Source of the DNA: Paraburkholderia atlantica | Lineage (GTDB): Bacteria; Pseudomonadota; Gammaproteobacteria; Burkholderiales; Burkholderiaceae | Direction of reading: 5' to 3' | Length of the DNA: 64,000 nucleotides | Assembly: GCF_009362785.1 (NCBI RefSeq) | Contig: NZ_WHNQ01000006.1 | Span: forward strand, 248,001-312,000 | The notes under the pieces: model-generated | What the model saw: only the letters and a program-made list of their open reading frames with translations | What the model was told of the DNA's origin: nothing | Database searches by the model: none | Part shown: positions 17,890-26,579 of the stretch, one piece after another | Layout: each line of letters starts with the position of its first letter | Numbering within the stretch: position 1 is the stretch's first letter | Position numbers and translations under genes: made by a program

Positions 17890-20091
17890 TTGCGCCGTAT
17901 CACGTTCAAAAGCTGGTTCGCCCTGACAGCCTGCGCTGCCGGCGTCGTCGCCGCAGCAGTCGGTCTGCCCGCTTGCGCCGAAACCACGTTGAACGCGAAG
18001 ACCTCATGGATCGGCAACAGCTTTGGCTTTGGCGATGGCACATGGACGCAGATCAATATCACCGCGATCGCGGTCACGCCGGACGGCAAGGTCTATACGA
18101 ACGCACCGTGGGACGAAAGCGGCGCCGAAGCGAGCGTCTATCAGGACGGCAAGATGCTCGGCTTCGCGGGCGGCACGCATGGCTGGGGCAACGCCGGCGG
18201 CAATGCGATCGCGGTCAACCGCAAATATGCGTTCGTCGCGATCGCGGTCGGCAATGAGAAGGGGCACCTGGTCGAGCCGGGCGTATGGCCGGACAAGGGC
18301 AAGCAATGGTTCGGCATTTCGCGGCGCCTGATCGGCGAGCCGAAGCGCGTGGCACCGTTTCAGCCCGCCGCTAAAAAGGCGGACCCGCATGCGCAGCTCG
18401 CGGCCGGCTTTCTGATGATGAACGAAGTGCCGACCGGCACGAACGCGGAGATCGACGGGCTCGCTGCGAACGACACGACGCTGTTCGCGGCCAATACCGC
18501 ACGCAATCGCATCGAAGTCTACGATGCCGAGTCGATGCAGCAGAAGGCGACGTGGAGCGTGCACGAGCCTGGACGTCTCGCGCTCGCACCCGACGGCACG
18601 CTCTGGGTGCTGAGCGGCACACGCAGCGATCGCGCGCCGGGCATCGAGCATTACACCGCGACCGGTCAGCGCATCGATGAAACCATCACGCTGCCGGCCG
18701 ACACGGTCGCGGTCGACCTCGCCGTCGATGCGCAAGGCCGCCTGCTGATCGCCGACAACGGTCCGCGCCAGCAGGTGCTGTTCTTCACGAAGCGCGACGG
18801 CCGCTACACGGCGTCGGGCACGCTCGGGGAGCGCGGCGGCATTTTCAGCGGCGTCGCGGGCAAGCCGGGACCATTGCGATTCAACGGCTTGACTGGCGTC
18901 GGTATCGATGCGCGCGGCAACGTGTACGTGTCGACCAATGGCATCGGCCCGCGTTACGAGCCGATCGGCGCGGGCCTCGGCGCAACGCTCGAAAGCTACG
19001 CGCCGGACGGCAAGCGCAACTGGCAGGTCGAGGGGCTGCTGTTCGTCGACGGCGCGTGGATCGATCCGGCCCGGCCCGACAGCGTCTATACCGGCAACAA
19101 GCGCTTCGAACTCGATCTGTCGAAGCCGTCGGGGCAGGACTGGAAATACGCGGGATTCCTGTCGAACCGGTTCAAGTACCCGGACGATCCGGTGTTCCAT
19201 ACCGACCAGTATCCGGGGCTGCCGATCGCGCGGCGGTTGAAGGGGCGCACGTTCCTCTATCTGACCGACATGTATGCGGACCATCTGAAGATCTATCGCT
19301 TCGATCCACAGCACGACGGCGAGAGCGCGATTCCGTCTGGATTTGTCGCAGGCCGCGAGCGCGCGGTCGCGAAGGTGCCGAATGCGCCGTCGGGCGGTGA
19401 CTGGATCTGGCGCGACATGAATGGCGATGGCCACTTCCAGCGCGACGAATACACGCCGAACACGAGCGGCACGAAGCTCGCGGGTGGCTGGGGCTGGTGG
19501 GTCGATACGGCCGGCGACATCTGGCGCACCCGGGATACGAAGGGCATCTATCGCTTCCGTTTCGGCGGACTCGATGCGAAAGGCAACCCGGTCTACGCGT
19601 ACTCGAACCTGACGCAGTACCCGGTGCCTGCATCGTTCAGCGAGTTGCATCGCGCGATCTATGAACCGGACACCGACACGATGTACGCGAGCGGCTATAC
19701 GGCCGATATGCCGACCACGCAGGGCTTCTGGAAGGAAGTGGGGCGCGTGCTGGTGCGCTACGACAAGTGGTCGAGCGGCAAGCCGGTGCAGCGTTATGCA
19801 ATCAGCTTGCCGTGGCAGACGCAAAGCAAGCCGATCGCGACGATCATCGGCGTCACCGTCGAGGGGCAATACGTGTTCGGCGTCGAGCCGGTCGGCGCGG
19901 TGCACGTGTGGGACAAGGACAGCGGCCGCGAACTCGGCGTGATCCGGCCGGGCCCCGAAGTGGGCCGCGCGTCGGGCTGGGTCGACGTGCCGAACGGCAT
20001 CAGCGCGACGAAGCGCGCCGATGGCGAGTACCTGGTGTTCGTCGAGGAAGACGCGCGCGGCAAGGTGCTGATGTATCGCTGGAAGCCTTGA
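17890..20091 (+). CDS. Exported beta-propeller-like protein of the exopolysaccharide cluster
   Basis: A 733-residue protein with a signal peptide (basic RRITFKSW, hydrophobic ALTACAAGVVAAAVG, cleavage near ACA-ET). The start is TTG 17890, preceded by GGAGG at 8 bases; the frame is open further upstream but lacks a site. Repeated stretches such as ITAIAVTPDGKVYTN, LALAPDGTLWVLSG, DLAVDAQGRLLIADNG and GVGIDARGNVYVST are blades of an NHL/SMP-30-type propeller. It is 62 bases from the flippase gene and presumably periplasmic. By place it could be the BceP equivalent. Whether it cuts, binds or modifies the polymer cannot be told; no catalytic signature was recognised. Confidence 0.75.
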   Translation: MRRITFKSWFALTACAAGVVAAAVGLPACAETTLNAKTSWIGNSFGFGDGTWTQINITAIAVTPDGKVYTNAPWDESGAEASVYQDGKMLGFAGGTHGWGNAGGNAIAVNRKYAFVAIAVGNEKGHLVEPGVWPDKGKQWFGISRRLIGEPKRVAPFQPAAKKADPHAQLAAGFLMMNEVPTGTNAEIDGLAANDTTLFAANTARNRIEVYDAESMQQKATWSVHEPGRLALAPDGTLWVLSGTRSDRAPGIEHYTATGQRIDETITLPADTVAVDLAVDAQGRLLIADNGPRQQVLFFTKRDGRYTASGTLGERGGIFSGVAGKPGPLRFNGLTGVGIDARGNVYVSTNGIGPRYEPIGAGLGATLESYAPDGKRNWQVEGLLFVDGAWIDPARPDSVYTGNKRFELDLSKPSGQDWKYAGFLSNRFKYPDDPVFHTDQYPGLPIARRLKGRTFLYLTDMYADHLKIYRFDPQHDGESAIPSGFVAGRERAVAKVPNAPSGGDWIWRDMNGDGHFQRDEYTPNTSGTKLAGGWGWWVDTAGDIWRTRDTKGIYRFRFGGLDAKGNPVYAYSNLTQYPVPASFSELHRAIYEPDTDTMYASGYTADMPTTQGFWKEVGRVLVRYDKWSSGKPVQRYAISLPWQTQSKPIATIIGVTVEGQYVFGVEPVGAVHVWDKDSGRELGVIRPGPEVGRASGWVDVPNGISATKRADGEYLVFVEEDARGKVLMYRWKP

Positions 20092-20153
20092 GCAGCGTTG
20101 GCCTCGCTGACGCAGCGCCGCACGCAATCTAACCGCAAAACCCAAGGGATTCG

Positions 20154-21620
20154 ATGGACAAAGGCATTCTCAGGAACGTAGCGATCAATTTTTTCGGGCT
20201 CGTGCTGCCGACGTTCGTGTCGCTCGTGACCGTGCCGTCGTATATCCGGCTGCTCGGCGTCGAGCGCTACGGTGTGATCAGTCTCGTGTGGACGCTGATC
20301 GGCTACTTCGGCATTCTCGATCTCGGCATGAGCATGGCCGCGCAGAACCATATTTCGAAGGCACGCGCGTCGGGCGATCAGCGGGAAAGCGCGCGCGTGT
20401 TCTGGAGCGCGACCTGGCTCAATCTGACGACCGGCGTGGTGGGCGGTCTGATCATCTACTTCGGCGCGTTCCTGTACACCGCGTATTTCACGAAGGTATC
20501 GCCCGAGCTGCAGCACGAAGTCTATATGGCGCTGCCGTGGCTCGCGGTCGCGATTCCGATCGCGAACGTGTCGTGGGTGTTCGCGGGCGCGATCAATGGC
20601 GCGGAACGCTTCGGCGTCTACAACACGAATCAGACGATCGGCACGTTCCTGTTCCAGTTGTTGCCGCTCGGTGCCGCGCTGTGGCTCGGCGCGACCTTGC
20701 AGAACGTACTCGCCGCGGCTGTGGTCGCGCGGATTCTCGCCGCGTTGCTGCTCGGCCACTACGCGCTGAAAGTGCTTGAAATACGCAGCATTGAACCGCC
20801 GCGGCTCGGCGTCGCGAAGGGGCTGTTCAACTTCGGCGGCTGGATGCTGATCGCGAGCGTGACGACGATGGTCGCCGATTCGCTCGATCGCGTGATGCTC
20901 GGATCACGCCTCGGTGCGCGGTTCGTCACGTATTACACGGTGCCGCAGAATCTCGTCACGCGTCTGAACATCGTGCCGACCGCGCTGGTGCGCACGCTGT
21001 TTCCGCGGCTGTCGGCGGTTGGCCGCGCGGATGCCGATACGATCACGCAGCAGTCGCTCGAATTCCTGAACGGCGTGTTCACGCCAGTCGCGCTGGTTGC
21101 GATGCTGGTGCTCGAACCGTTCCTGCATCTGTGGGTCGGCAACGAGATCGCGACGATCGCGGCCCCCGTTGGCCGCATCATGATTGTCGCGGTGTGGCTC
21201 GTCGGCCAGGCGAACGTGACGCGCATCCTGATTCAGTCACAGGTCAATCCAGCCACTGCCGCGCGGATCGGCCTCGTCGAGTTGCCGCTGTTCGCCGGCG
21301 CGTTGTGGCTCGGTATCACGCATTTCGGACTGACCGGCGCGGCGGTCGCGGTTTCCGCGCGGGCACTGTTCGACTACGCGGTGCTGCTGCATTTCGCCGC
21401 GATCCGCGCGCGCCAGATCATGCTCGACATGCTCGCCCATCTCGCCTTCCTGCTCGCCAGCCTGTGGCTCGCGAGCTTCCTGCCGAGCCTCGCGCTCGCG
21501 ATTGCCGCCGGAGTGCTGATGGTCGGCGCGAACGTCGCGTGGTCGATCACGATGACGCCCGCCTTGCGCAATCTTGCGCGTTCACTGCTATTGCGACTGA
21601 ATCCGAGGAAAAGCGCATGA
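20154..21620 (+). CDS. bceQ: Repeat-unit flippase (Wzx/BceQ-like)
   Basis: A 488-residue membrane protein with about twelve to fourteen helices and the polysaccharide-synthesis/MOP fold (N-terminal NVAINFFGLVLPTFVSLVTV). Wzx proteins move undecaprenyl-linked repeat units across the inner membrane to the Wzy polymerase, encoded here at 4976-6478. It shares a 4-base overlap (ATGA) with the next glycosyltransferase gene, indicating one operon. Confidence 0.88.
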   Translation: MDKGILRNVAINFFGLVLPTFVSLVTVPSYIRLLGVERYGVISLVWTLIGYFGILDLGMSMAAQNHISKARASGDQRESARVFWSATWLNLTTGVVGGLIIYFGAFLYTAYFTKVSPELQHEVYMALPWLAVAIPIANVSWVFAGAINGAERFGVYNTNQTIGTFLFQLLPLGAALWLGATLQNVLAAAVVARILAALLLGHYALKVLEIRSIEPPRLGVAKGLFNFGGWMLIASVTTMVADSLDRVMLGSRLGARFVTYYTVPQNLVTRLNIVPTALVRTLFPRLSAVGRADADTITQQSLEFLNGVFTPVALVAMLVLEPFLHLWVGNEIATIAAPVGRIMIVAVWLVGQANVTRILIQSQVNPATAARIGLVELPLFAGALWLGITHFGLTGAAVAVSARALFDYAVLLHFAAIRARQIMLDMLAHLAFLLASLWLASFLPSLALAIAAGVLMVGANVAWSITMTPALRNLARSLLLRLNPRKSA

Positions 21621-24070
21621 ACCAAGACGTCCTTGAAAAAAACCTGTTGAGGCCTGCGACGCGCAGCGCGCTCGACGAACTGACGAGCGTGCCGGGTATG
21701 CAGCCGGCAATGCGCCGTAGCGCGCCGCGCGCGAACAAAAACGTGCGCATCGCGATCGTGCACGACTGGCTCGTCACCTACGCGGGCGCGGAGAAAGTGC
21801 TCGAGCAGATCATCGCGTGCTTTCCCGATGCGGATCTGTTCAGCCTCGTGGACTTTCTCGACGATCGCAGCTTCCTGCGCGGCAAGCCGGTGACGACCTC
21901 GTTCATCCAGAAACTTCCGCTCGCGCGCAGCAAGTACCGCTCGTATCTGCCGCTGATGCCACTCGCGATCGAGCAGCTCGACGTGTCGGCGTACGACGTG
22001 GTGATCTCTAGCAGTCACGCGGTCGCCAAGGGCATTCTGACCGGTCCCGACCAGGTGCATATCAGCTACGTGCATTCGCCGATCCGCTATGCGTGGGATT
22101 TGCAGCATCAGTATCTGCAGCAGTCGAAGCTGACCAACGGCCCGAAGTCGGCGCTCGCGCGGGTGATTCTGCATTACATGCGCAACTGGGATATCCGCAC
22201 GTCGAACTCGGTCGACGGCTTCATCGCGAACTCGGCGTTCATCGCGCGACGCATCAAGAAGGTGTATCAGCGCGACGCGCAGGTGATCTTCCCGCCGGTC
22301 GATGTCGACGCGTTCACGCTGTGCACGCAGAAGGAAGACTTCTATCTGACCGCGTCGCGGATGGTGCCGTACAAGAAGATCGATCTGATCGTCGAGGCGT
22401 TCGCGCGGATGCCCGAGCGCAAGCTCGTCGTGATCGGCGATGGGCCCGACATGGCGAAGATTCGCGCGAAGGCGGGGCCGAACGTCGAAATCATGGGTTA
22501 TCAGCCTTTCAAGGTGCTGAAGGACCGCATGAGCCGCGCGAAGGCGTTCGTGTTCGCGGCCGAAGAGGACTTCGGCATTTCGGTGGTCGAGGCGCAGGCT
22601 TGCGGCACGCCGGTGATTGCCTACGGCAAGGGCGGGGCGCTCGAAACCGTGCGCGATTTGTCGGAGCCGAAGCCGACCGGCATGTTCTTCGATGAGCAGG
22701 ACGCCGACTCGATCATCGCTGCCGTGAATCGTTTCGACGAGCTTGGGCACCAGTTCCAGCCCGAGCATTGCCGCGACAACGCCGAGCAGTTTTCGGCCGC
22801 GCATTTCCGCGAGCGCTTTTTCGCGCAGGTGCGCGCGGCGGTGCCCGCATTGCGCGCCGCGACGCTGCCGCCCTATACGCCGTATCGGCCGGGCTCGCAG
22901 AGCGCCGCGAACGTGCCGCGCATTCTTGCAGTCGATCAGAGCGGCGTGCTCGGCGGCGCCGAGCTGTCGCTGCTCGAAATCGTCAAAGCGCTGCGCTCGC
23001 GCATCGAGGTCGTGCTGTTCGACGACGGGCCATTCAACACCGCGCTCGCGAAGACCGGTGTCGCGGTCACCGTGCTCGATGCCGGGGTGCTGAAAAATGT
23101 GCGCAAGCAGGGCGGTTCGCTGCCGAAGGGTCAGGCATTGAAGGGGCTCATCTCACTCGTGCGTGCCACCGCAAAACGGGCGCGCAAAGTGGATGTGATC
23201 TACGCGAACACGCAGCGCGCGATGGTGATCGGCGCCGTGGCCGGCAAGCTCGCGAGACGGCCGGTGGTCTGGCATTTGCGCGACATCGTCAGCGCCGAGC
23301 ATTTCGGCGGCAAGCAGCTCGCGATCATCAAGTGGTGCGCGCGGCTCGGGCTCACGCATGTGATCGCCAATTCGGCCGCGTCGGCGCAGGCGTTCGCGAA
23401 GCTCACGCGCTTCGACAGCAAGCGCATAGACGTGGTGTTCAACGGGATTGCCGCGGAGCCGTTCGACGCATTGCGTACGGTGCCGCAGGCGGTGCTGCGC
23501 GAGCGCCTTAATCTGCCGCGCGACGCGTTCCTCGTCGGCTCGTTCAGCCGGCTTGCGCGTTGGAAGGGACAGCATGTGCTGCTCGAAGCGATGGTGCTCA
23601 ATCCGCAGATGCATGCGGTGCTGGTCGGCGCGGCGCTGTTCGGCGAGGACCAGTACGAGGTCGAACTGCGTGCCTTCGTCGCCGCGCACAAGCTCGGCGA
23701 GCGGGTGCATTTTCTCGGCTTCCAGCACGACATTCCGGCCTGCATGTGCGCGGTCGACGCGGTCGTGCATACGTCGATCACGCCGGAGCCGTTCGGCCGC
23801 GTGATCGTCGAGGGGATGCTCGCGCAGCGGCCGGTCGTGGCGTCGCGCGCGGGCGGCGTGCTCGAAATCATCGACGACTACGAGAACGGCGTGCTGTGTA
23901 CGCCGGGCGATGCGCATGCGCTCGCCGATACGCTCGCCGAATTGCGCTCGAACGGCGACTTGCGTGACAAGCTGGTCGAGAACGGCTATCGGACCGCGCA
24001 GGAGCGCTTCGGCACGCGCAGCTATGTGGATGGGGTCGCGGGGATTCTGAAGAGTGTGGCGGGGCAGTAG
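21617..24070 (+). CDS. bceR: Tandem double glycosyltransferase, two GT4 modules (BceR-like)
   Basis: An 817-residue protein made of two complete GT-B enzymes in one chain. Module 1 (about 45-420) opens with VRIAIVHDWLVTYAGAEKVL and has the donor motif AEEDFGISVVEAQACGTPV. Module 2 (about 435-810) opens with ILAVDQSGVLGGAELSLLEI and has TPEPFGRVIVEGMLAQRPV. The ATG overlaps the flippase stop, which decides the start. One protein probably adds two successive sugars, explaining how the locus reaches the needed number of transferases. A Rho-independent terminator follows at 24132-24164. A second, degraded copy of its last ~70 bases lies at 24636. Confidence 0.9.
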   Translation: MNQDVLEKNLLRPATRSALDELTSVPGMQPAMRRSAPRANKNVRIAIVHDWLVTYAGAEKVLEQIIACFPDADLFSLVDFLDDRSFLRGKPVTTSFIQKLPLARSKYRSYLPLMPLAIEQLDVSAYDVVISSSHAVAKGILTGPDQVHISYVHSPIRYAWDLQHQYLQQSKLTNGPKSALARVILHYMRNWDIRTSNSVDGFIANSAFIARRIKKVYQRDAQVIFPPVDVDAFTLCTQKEDFYLTASRMVPYKKIDLIVEAFARMPERKLVVIGDGPDMAKIRAKAGPNVEIMGYQPFKVLKDRMSRAKAFVFAAEEDFGISVVEAQACGTPVIAYGKGGALETVRDLSEPKPTGMFFDEQDADSIIAAVNRFDELGHQFQPEHCRDNAEQFSAAHFRERFFAQVRAAVPALRAATLPPYTPYRPGSQSAANVPRILAVDQSGVLGGAELSLLEIVKALRSRIEVVLFDDGPFNTALAKTGVAVTVLDAGVLKNVRKQGGSLPKGQALKGLISLVRATAKRARKVDVIYANTQRAMVIGAVAGKLARRPVVWHLRDIVSAEHFGGKQLAIIKWCARLGLTHVIANSAASAQAFAKLTRFDSKRIDVVFNGIAAEPFDALRTVPQAVLRERLNLPRDAFLVGSFSRLARWKGQHVLLEAMVLNPQMHAVLVGAALFGEDQYEVELRAFVAAHKLGERVHFLGFQHDIPACMCAVDAVVHTSITPEPFGRVIVEGMLAQRPVVASRAGGVLEIIDDYENGVLCTPGDAHALADTLAELRSNGDLRDKLVENGYRTAQERFGTRSYVDGVAGILKSVAGQ

Positions 24071-24164
24071 CGCGATGCTTTTTACGCGAGGGTAGACAGG
24101 GGCTTGGCCAGTCCTTGCTTGGCGTAACGGGGTGGAGGTCGGACGACCTTCACTCCGTTTTTTT
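24002..24164 (+). repeat. Direct repeat copy A: bceR 3' end plus terminator
   Basis: From GAGCG within the last codons of bceR through the terminator T-tract. The same ~160 bases occur again in the same orientation at 24636-24795 with scattered substitutions. The two copies bracket the first immunity gene (24289-24579). Confidence 0.85.
24132..24164 (+). terminator. Rho-independent terminator of bceQ-bceR
   Basis: A 9-base stem GTGGAGGTC / GACCTTCAC (one G-U pair), loop GGAC, then CCG and a run of seven T (24158-24164), 62 bases after the bceR stop. Confidence 0.85.
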
Positions 24165-24285
24165 ATTGCGCCGCATTCTACGACACCCGGTATATCCCGC
24201 AAATCGTCGTGTTCCATCTTTCCTGCGAACATCACCGCACGTGCATGCGCAGGGGGCGTCGAACCGCCCGGTCGCGGCGATCAGT

Positions 24286-24579
24286 AGATTACTCGCTTAG
24301 AAGGAGCTTCAACTCGTCAAGGAACGAGGCCGTAGTGTGGCCCCACAGATCAGGATCAAACCCTGAGCCGTAATCTCTTTCGAACGCAGAATCCAGGTCG
24401 GACGGATGGTCATTCAAGAACGAATTTATTTCACCAATTATTTCTTTCCGATATTCCGGCGGGCTATCATCTTTATAGCATGAGACAATTTCAGGGATTG
24501 TGTTTCCCCACAAATCAAAATCCTCATTGAAATACGCGCCGAACAGCTCGTACATTCTGGGGTAGCGGTCCGATAACAT
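24286..24579 (-). CDS. CdiI-type immunity protein, copy 1
   Basis: A ~96-residue small acidic protein starting MLSDRYPRMYELFGAYFNEDF and ending LWGHTTASFLDELKLLLSE. The pattern of aromatic and acidic residues matches contact-dependent-growth-inhibition immunity proteins of the CdiI_2 type. It is a clear paralogue of the next gene (24815-25117), sharing the C-terminal LWGHTTASFL core, but is more distant from the toxin. It may be an orphan immunity gene kept from an earlier or related toxin. Base composition is lower in GC than the flanking bce genes. Confidence 0.75.
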
Positions 24580-24635
24580 TGGCAGTCCTTTAGTCGACGT
24601 GCGCGGTTAATATGTAATACGGCATATTGTTGTAC

Positions 24636-24795
24636 GAGCGTTTCGGCGCGCGCAGCTATGTGGATGGGGGCGCGGGGATTCTGAAGAGCGTGGCGGGGCA
24701 GCAGAGCGGTGTATTTACGCGAGGGTAGACAGGGCTTGGCCGGTCCTTGCGCGGCGTAACGGGGCGAAAGTCGAAGGACTTTCGATCCGTTTTTT
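24636..24795 (+). repeat. Direct repeat copy B: remnant of bceR 3' end plus second terminator
   Basis: Repeats 24002-24164 in the same orientation, starting GAGCGTTTCGGC and ending in a T-tract. It no longer encodes anything: the bceR stop region is altered (GGGGCAGCAGAG against GGGGCAGTAGCG). It lies between the two immunity genes. Confidence 0.85.
24765..24795 (+). terminator. Second terminator hairpin, covarying with the first
   Basis: A perfect 8-base stem CGAAAGTC / GACTTTCG, loop GAAG, then TCCG and six T. Compared with the copy at 24132, several stem positions differ on both arms so that pairing is retained. No + strand gene now reads into it; it would block readthrough into the antisense of immunity gene 2. 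Confidence 0.75.
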
Positions 24796-24814
24796 ACGAG
24801 AGGAGACGAGTGCA

Positions 24815-25117
24815 TTACTCGCTCAGAATGCGCTTAAGTTCCTCAAGAAACGATGCGGTCGTGTGACCCCATAGCTTCGGATTGAAATCATGTCCGTACA
24901 TTTCATAGAAGGCACTATCCAGGTTTTCGCCGAAGTTCACTGCTAGCTGGTTAATTTCGTTGATAGCAGACTTGCGCATTTCAGAAGTAATCGCATTTTT
25001 ATAGATGCCGACAATTTCTTCAATCGAGTCTCCGATATAGTGATAATCCTGATTTAAATATCCGCCAAACAGAATATCGAGATTCGGATATGAAGGGTTA
25101 TTTTCCGCGTGAATCAT
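24815..25117 (-). CDS. CdiI-type immunity protein, copy 2 (cognate)
   Basis: A 100-residue acidic protein, opening with ATG 25117 inside the stop of the toxin gene (ATGA overlap), so translation is coupled to the toxin. It has NLDILFGGYLNQDYHYIGDS and the shared C-terminal LWGHTTASFLEELKRILSE. Position directly after the toxin marks it as the cognate immunity protein, expected to bind and block the nuclease domain in the cytoplasm. Clearly AT-richer than the surrounding chromosome. Confidence 0.8.
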   Translation of the reverse strand: MIHAENNPSYPNLDILFGGYLNQDYHYIGDSIEEIVGIYKNAITSEMRKSAINEINQLAVNFGENLDSAFYEMYGHDFNPKLWGHTTASFLEELKRILSE

Positions 25118-25953
25118 AATTTGGTTGCATATGAAGTAATAATATAGTATGGCATCCCATTGTATGTTTCATGCTTCAATACCAACCGGATTCCATGTAG
25201 CCGAATTAATTCCCCCGTTTCCCTAACCACTCCATAGCCAATATCCCTGCCAGCGTTTTCGTTTAAGACAAGGTGATAACCTGGCCGGGACCGTGACCAG
25301 GATCTAATTTTGAGAGAATTATTCCGCACAATTTCCGAAATGGCCAATTCTGCTGTTTTGAGATCGTAGAAAGAAGATGCGACGTCCATTTTAGGGTATT
25401 TTTTCAGGCGCGCCCTCAAATACTCCTCTGACTTTCCAATGTGCTCCTTTATTGTATGCCCTCCAAGCCTCGGATCTAGGGCTTTTGCCTCATGCATTTG
25501 CAGATTGATCCGGCCCATCGTGACGCTGGCCACGCGTGCAGCCTTGATCGAGCCAGCGAAACCAAACGGCACGATGATATCGACTGACAGGCCGATATTG
25601 TTCGCCATGTCAGGACTGGCCTTCATCGCCTCGGCCAGTTTCGTCGTACCTTGCTGGATCAGCGTGGCCGTATCCCGGCCCGTCCAGATTTGGCGTACAC
25701 CTGCCGACACCGTATCTGAGCCATGCACACCGAACACAACACATCCGGCCTTGCTTGCCATCGTCGGTTCCGGCAGCACGCAAAGCGCTGCCGCTCCGAC
25801 CATTTCCAGTACCCCGCCGACTACCTGCAAGCCGCCCCATAGTCGGTTGGAAAGCATTTCGGTGGGGCTGATCGACTGACGGGAGAGCACCGCAGCCAGC
25901 TGCGGCGCACTGAGTACCACGCGCACGCCGTCCGAATCGTGTTGATATGACAT
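25114..25953 (-). CDS. RNase A-like polymorphic toxin
   Basis: A 279-residue protein. The C-terminal ~115 residues match the bacterial RNase A-like toxin family known from CdiA-CT of Yersinia kristensenii: GGHTIKEHIGKSEEYLRARL, then ASSFYDLKTAELAISE, and a terminal YYIITSY. Candidate catalytic residues are His171, Arg182, Thr273 and Tyr275, with spacing like the His-Arg-Thr-Tyr set described for that toxin. The N-terminal ~155 residues contain two hydrophobic glycine-rich segments (about 40-62 and 118-140) that may serve delivery or membrane entry. There is no filamentous CdiA, PAAR or VgrG part, so the secretion route is open. AGAGGA precedes ATG 25953. Confidence 0.82.
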   Translation of the reverse strand: MSYQHDSDGVRVVLSAPQLAAVLSRQSISPTEMLSNRLWGGLQVVGGVLEMVGAAALCVLPEPTMASKAGCVVFGVHGSDTVSAGVRQIWTGRDTATLIQQGTTKLAEAMKASPDMANNIGLSVDIIVPFGFAGSIKAARVASVTMGRINLQMHEAKALDPRLGGHTIKEHIGKSEEYLRARLKKYPKMDVASSFYDLKTAELAISEIVRNNSLKIRSWSRSRPGYHLVLNENAGRDIGYGVVRETGELIRLHGIRLVLKHETYNGMPYYIITSYATKL

Positions 25954-26236
25954 TCCGGTGTCCTCTGGAGTTATTGGGCTGCCACGCTAGCAGGCAACTA
26001 CAGGGAGATGGAATGGGCGACGGATGATTTTAGGCGATCAAAATAAGACACCCAGAAAGCATAGTGAACATTTGTTAAAAAGTCTTAATCTCAAACTGAA
26101 GGTGTTGACAGAAAACCCTTAAGATTAATTCGTCGGGTGCTTCCTGGAAAATCAGAATGGACGACAAAACCAGAAACAGGAAGATGTGGTGCACGAGCCC
26201 CGGCTATCTGACAGCGACAGGAGCCAACGCATATCG
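25954..26236. other. AT-rich region upstream of the toxin gene
   Basis: 283 bases without a gene, separating the toxin (- strand) from a broken gene (+ strand). Probably contains the toxin/immunity promoter; TTGACA occurs at about 26105 on the + strand but no matching -10 box was convincing. Confidence 0.5.
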
Positions 26237-26529
26237 ATGAGAATCACTACGATACTGGTGACGGCTTTGGCCGCCCTATCTGGCAGCACACATGCTGACC
26301 ACTCCTACGACAGCTACGAAGCCTTCTACGCTGCCCAACCCGGGGGCAGTATTTGGCGACCGTGAAACGAAACGGTGACCCGACCGAGCAAAACGCCGGC
26401 ATGGTCTATTCCTACCTTGCCGGGCCAGGCATTTTTAAGTAGCTGCAAGCCAAACTAGAACGGAAAACGTTGAATCTTGAAATCTGGGGCGAGATACCGT
26501 TTCAATTTTCCGTACAGAACAACCACTAA
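26237..26529 (+). pseudogene. Broken gene for a small exported protein
   Basis: ATG 26237 starts a convincing signal peptide (MRITTILVTALAALSGSTHA), followed by DHSYDSYEAFYAAQPG. The frame then stops after ~42 residues (TGA), while the adjacent frame continues with QYLATVKRNGDPTEQNAG and VYSYLAGPGIFK. It meets an in-frame TAG and continues as KTLNLEIWGEIPFQFSVQNN to a TAA at 26527-26529. One frameshift plus one nonsense change would restore a ~95-residue periplasmic protein. Family unknown. Confidence 0.6.
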
Positions 26530-26579
26530 ATATTGACCTTGCGTGAAGATATCGTCATCGAGCCCGAACTTTATAGGTT

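Noticed and set aside
24002..24795. Direct repeats as att sites of an integrated phage or genomic island
   Set aside because: No integrase, tRNA or excision gene is present, and the repeats are longer and more diverged than typical att cores; tandem duplication explains them better.
24438..24815. 125-residue - strand frame over repeat copy B
   Set aside because: It reads antisense through the duplicated gene tail and terminator; composition and lack of a start site argue against coding.
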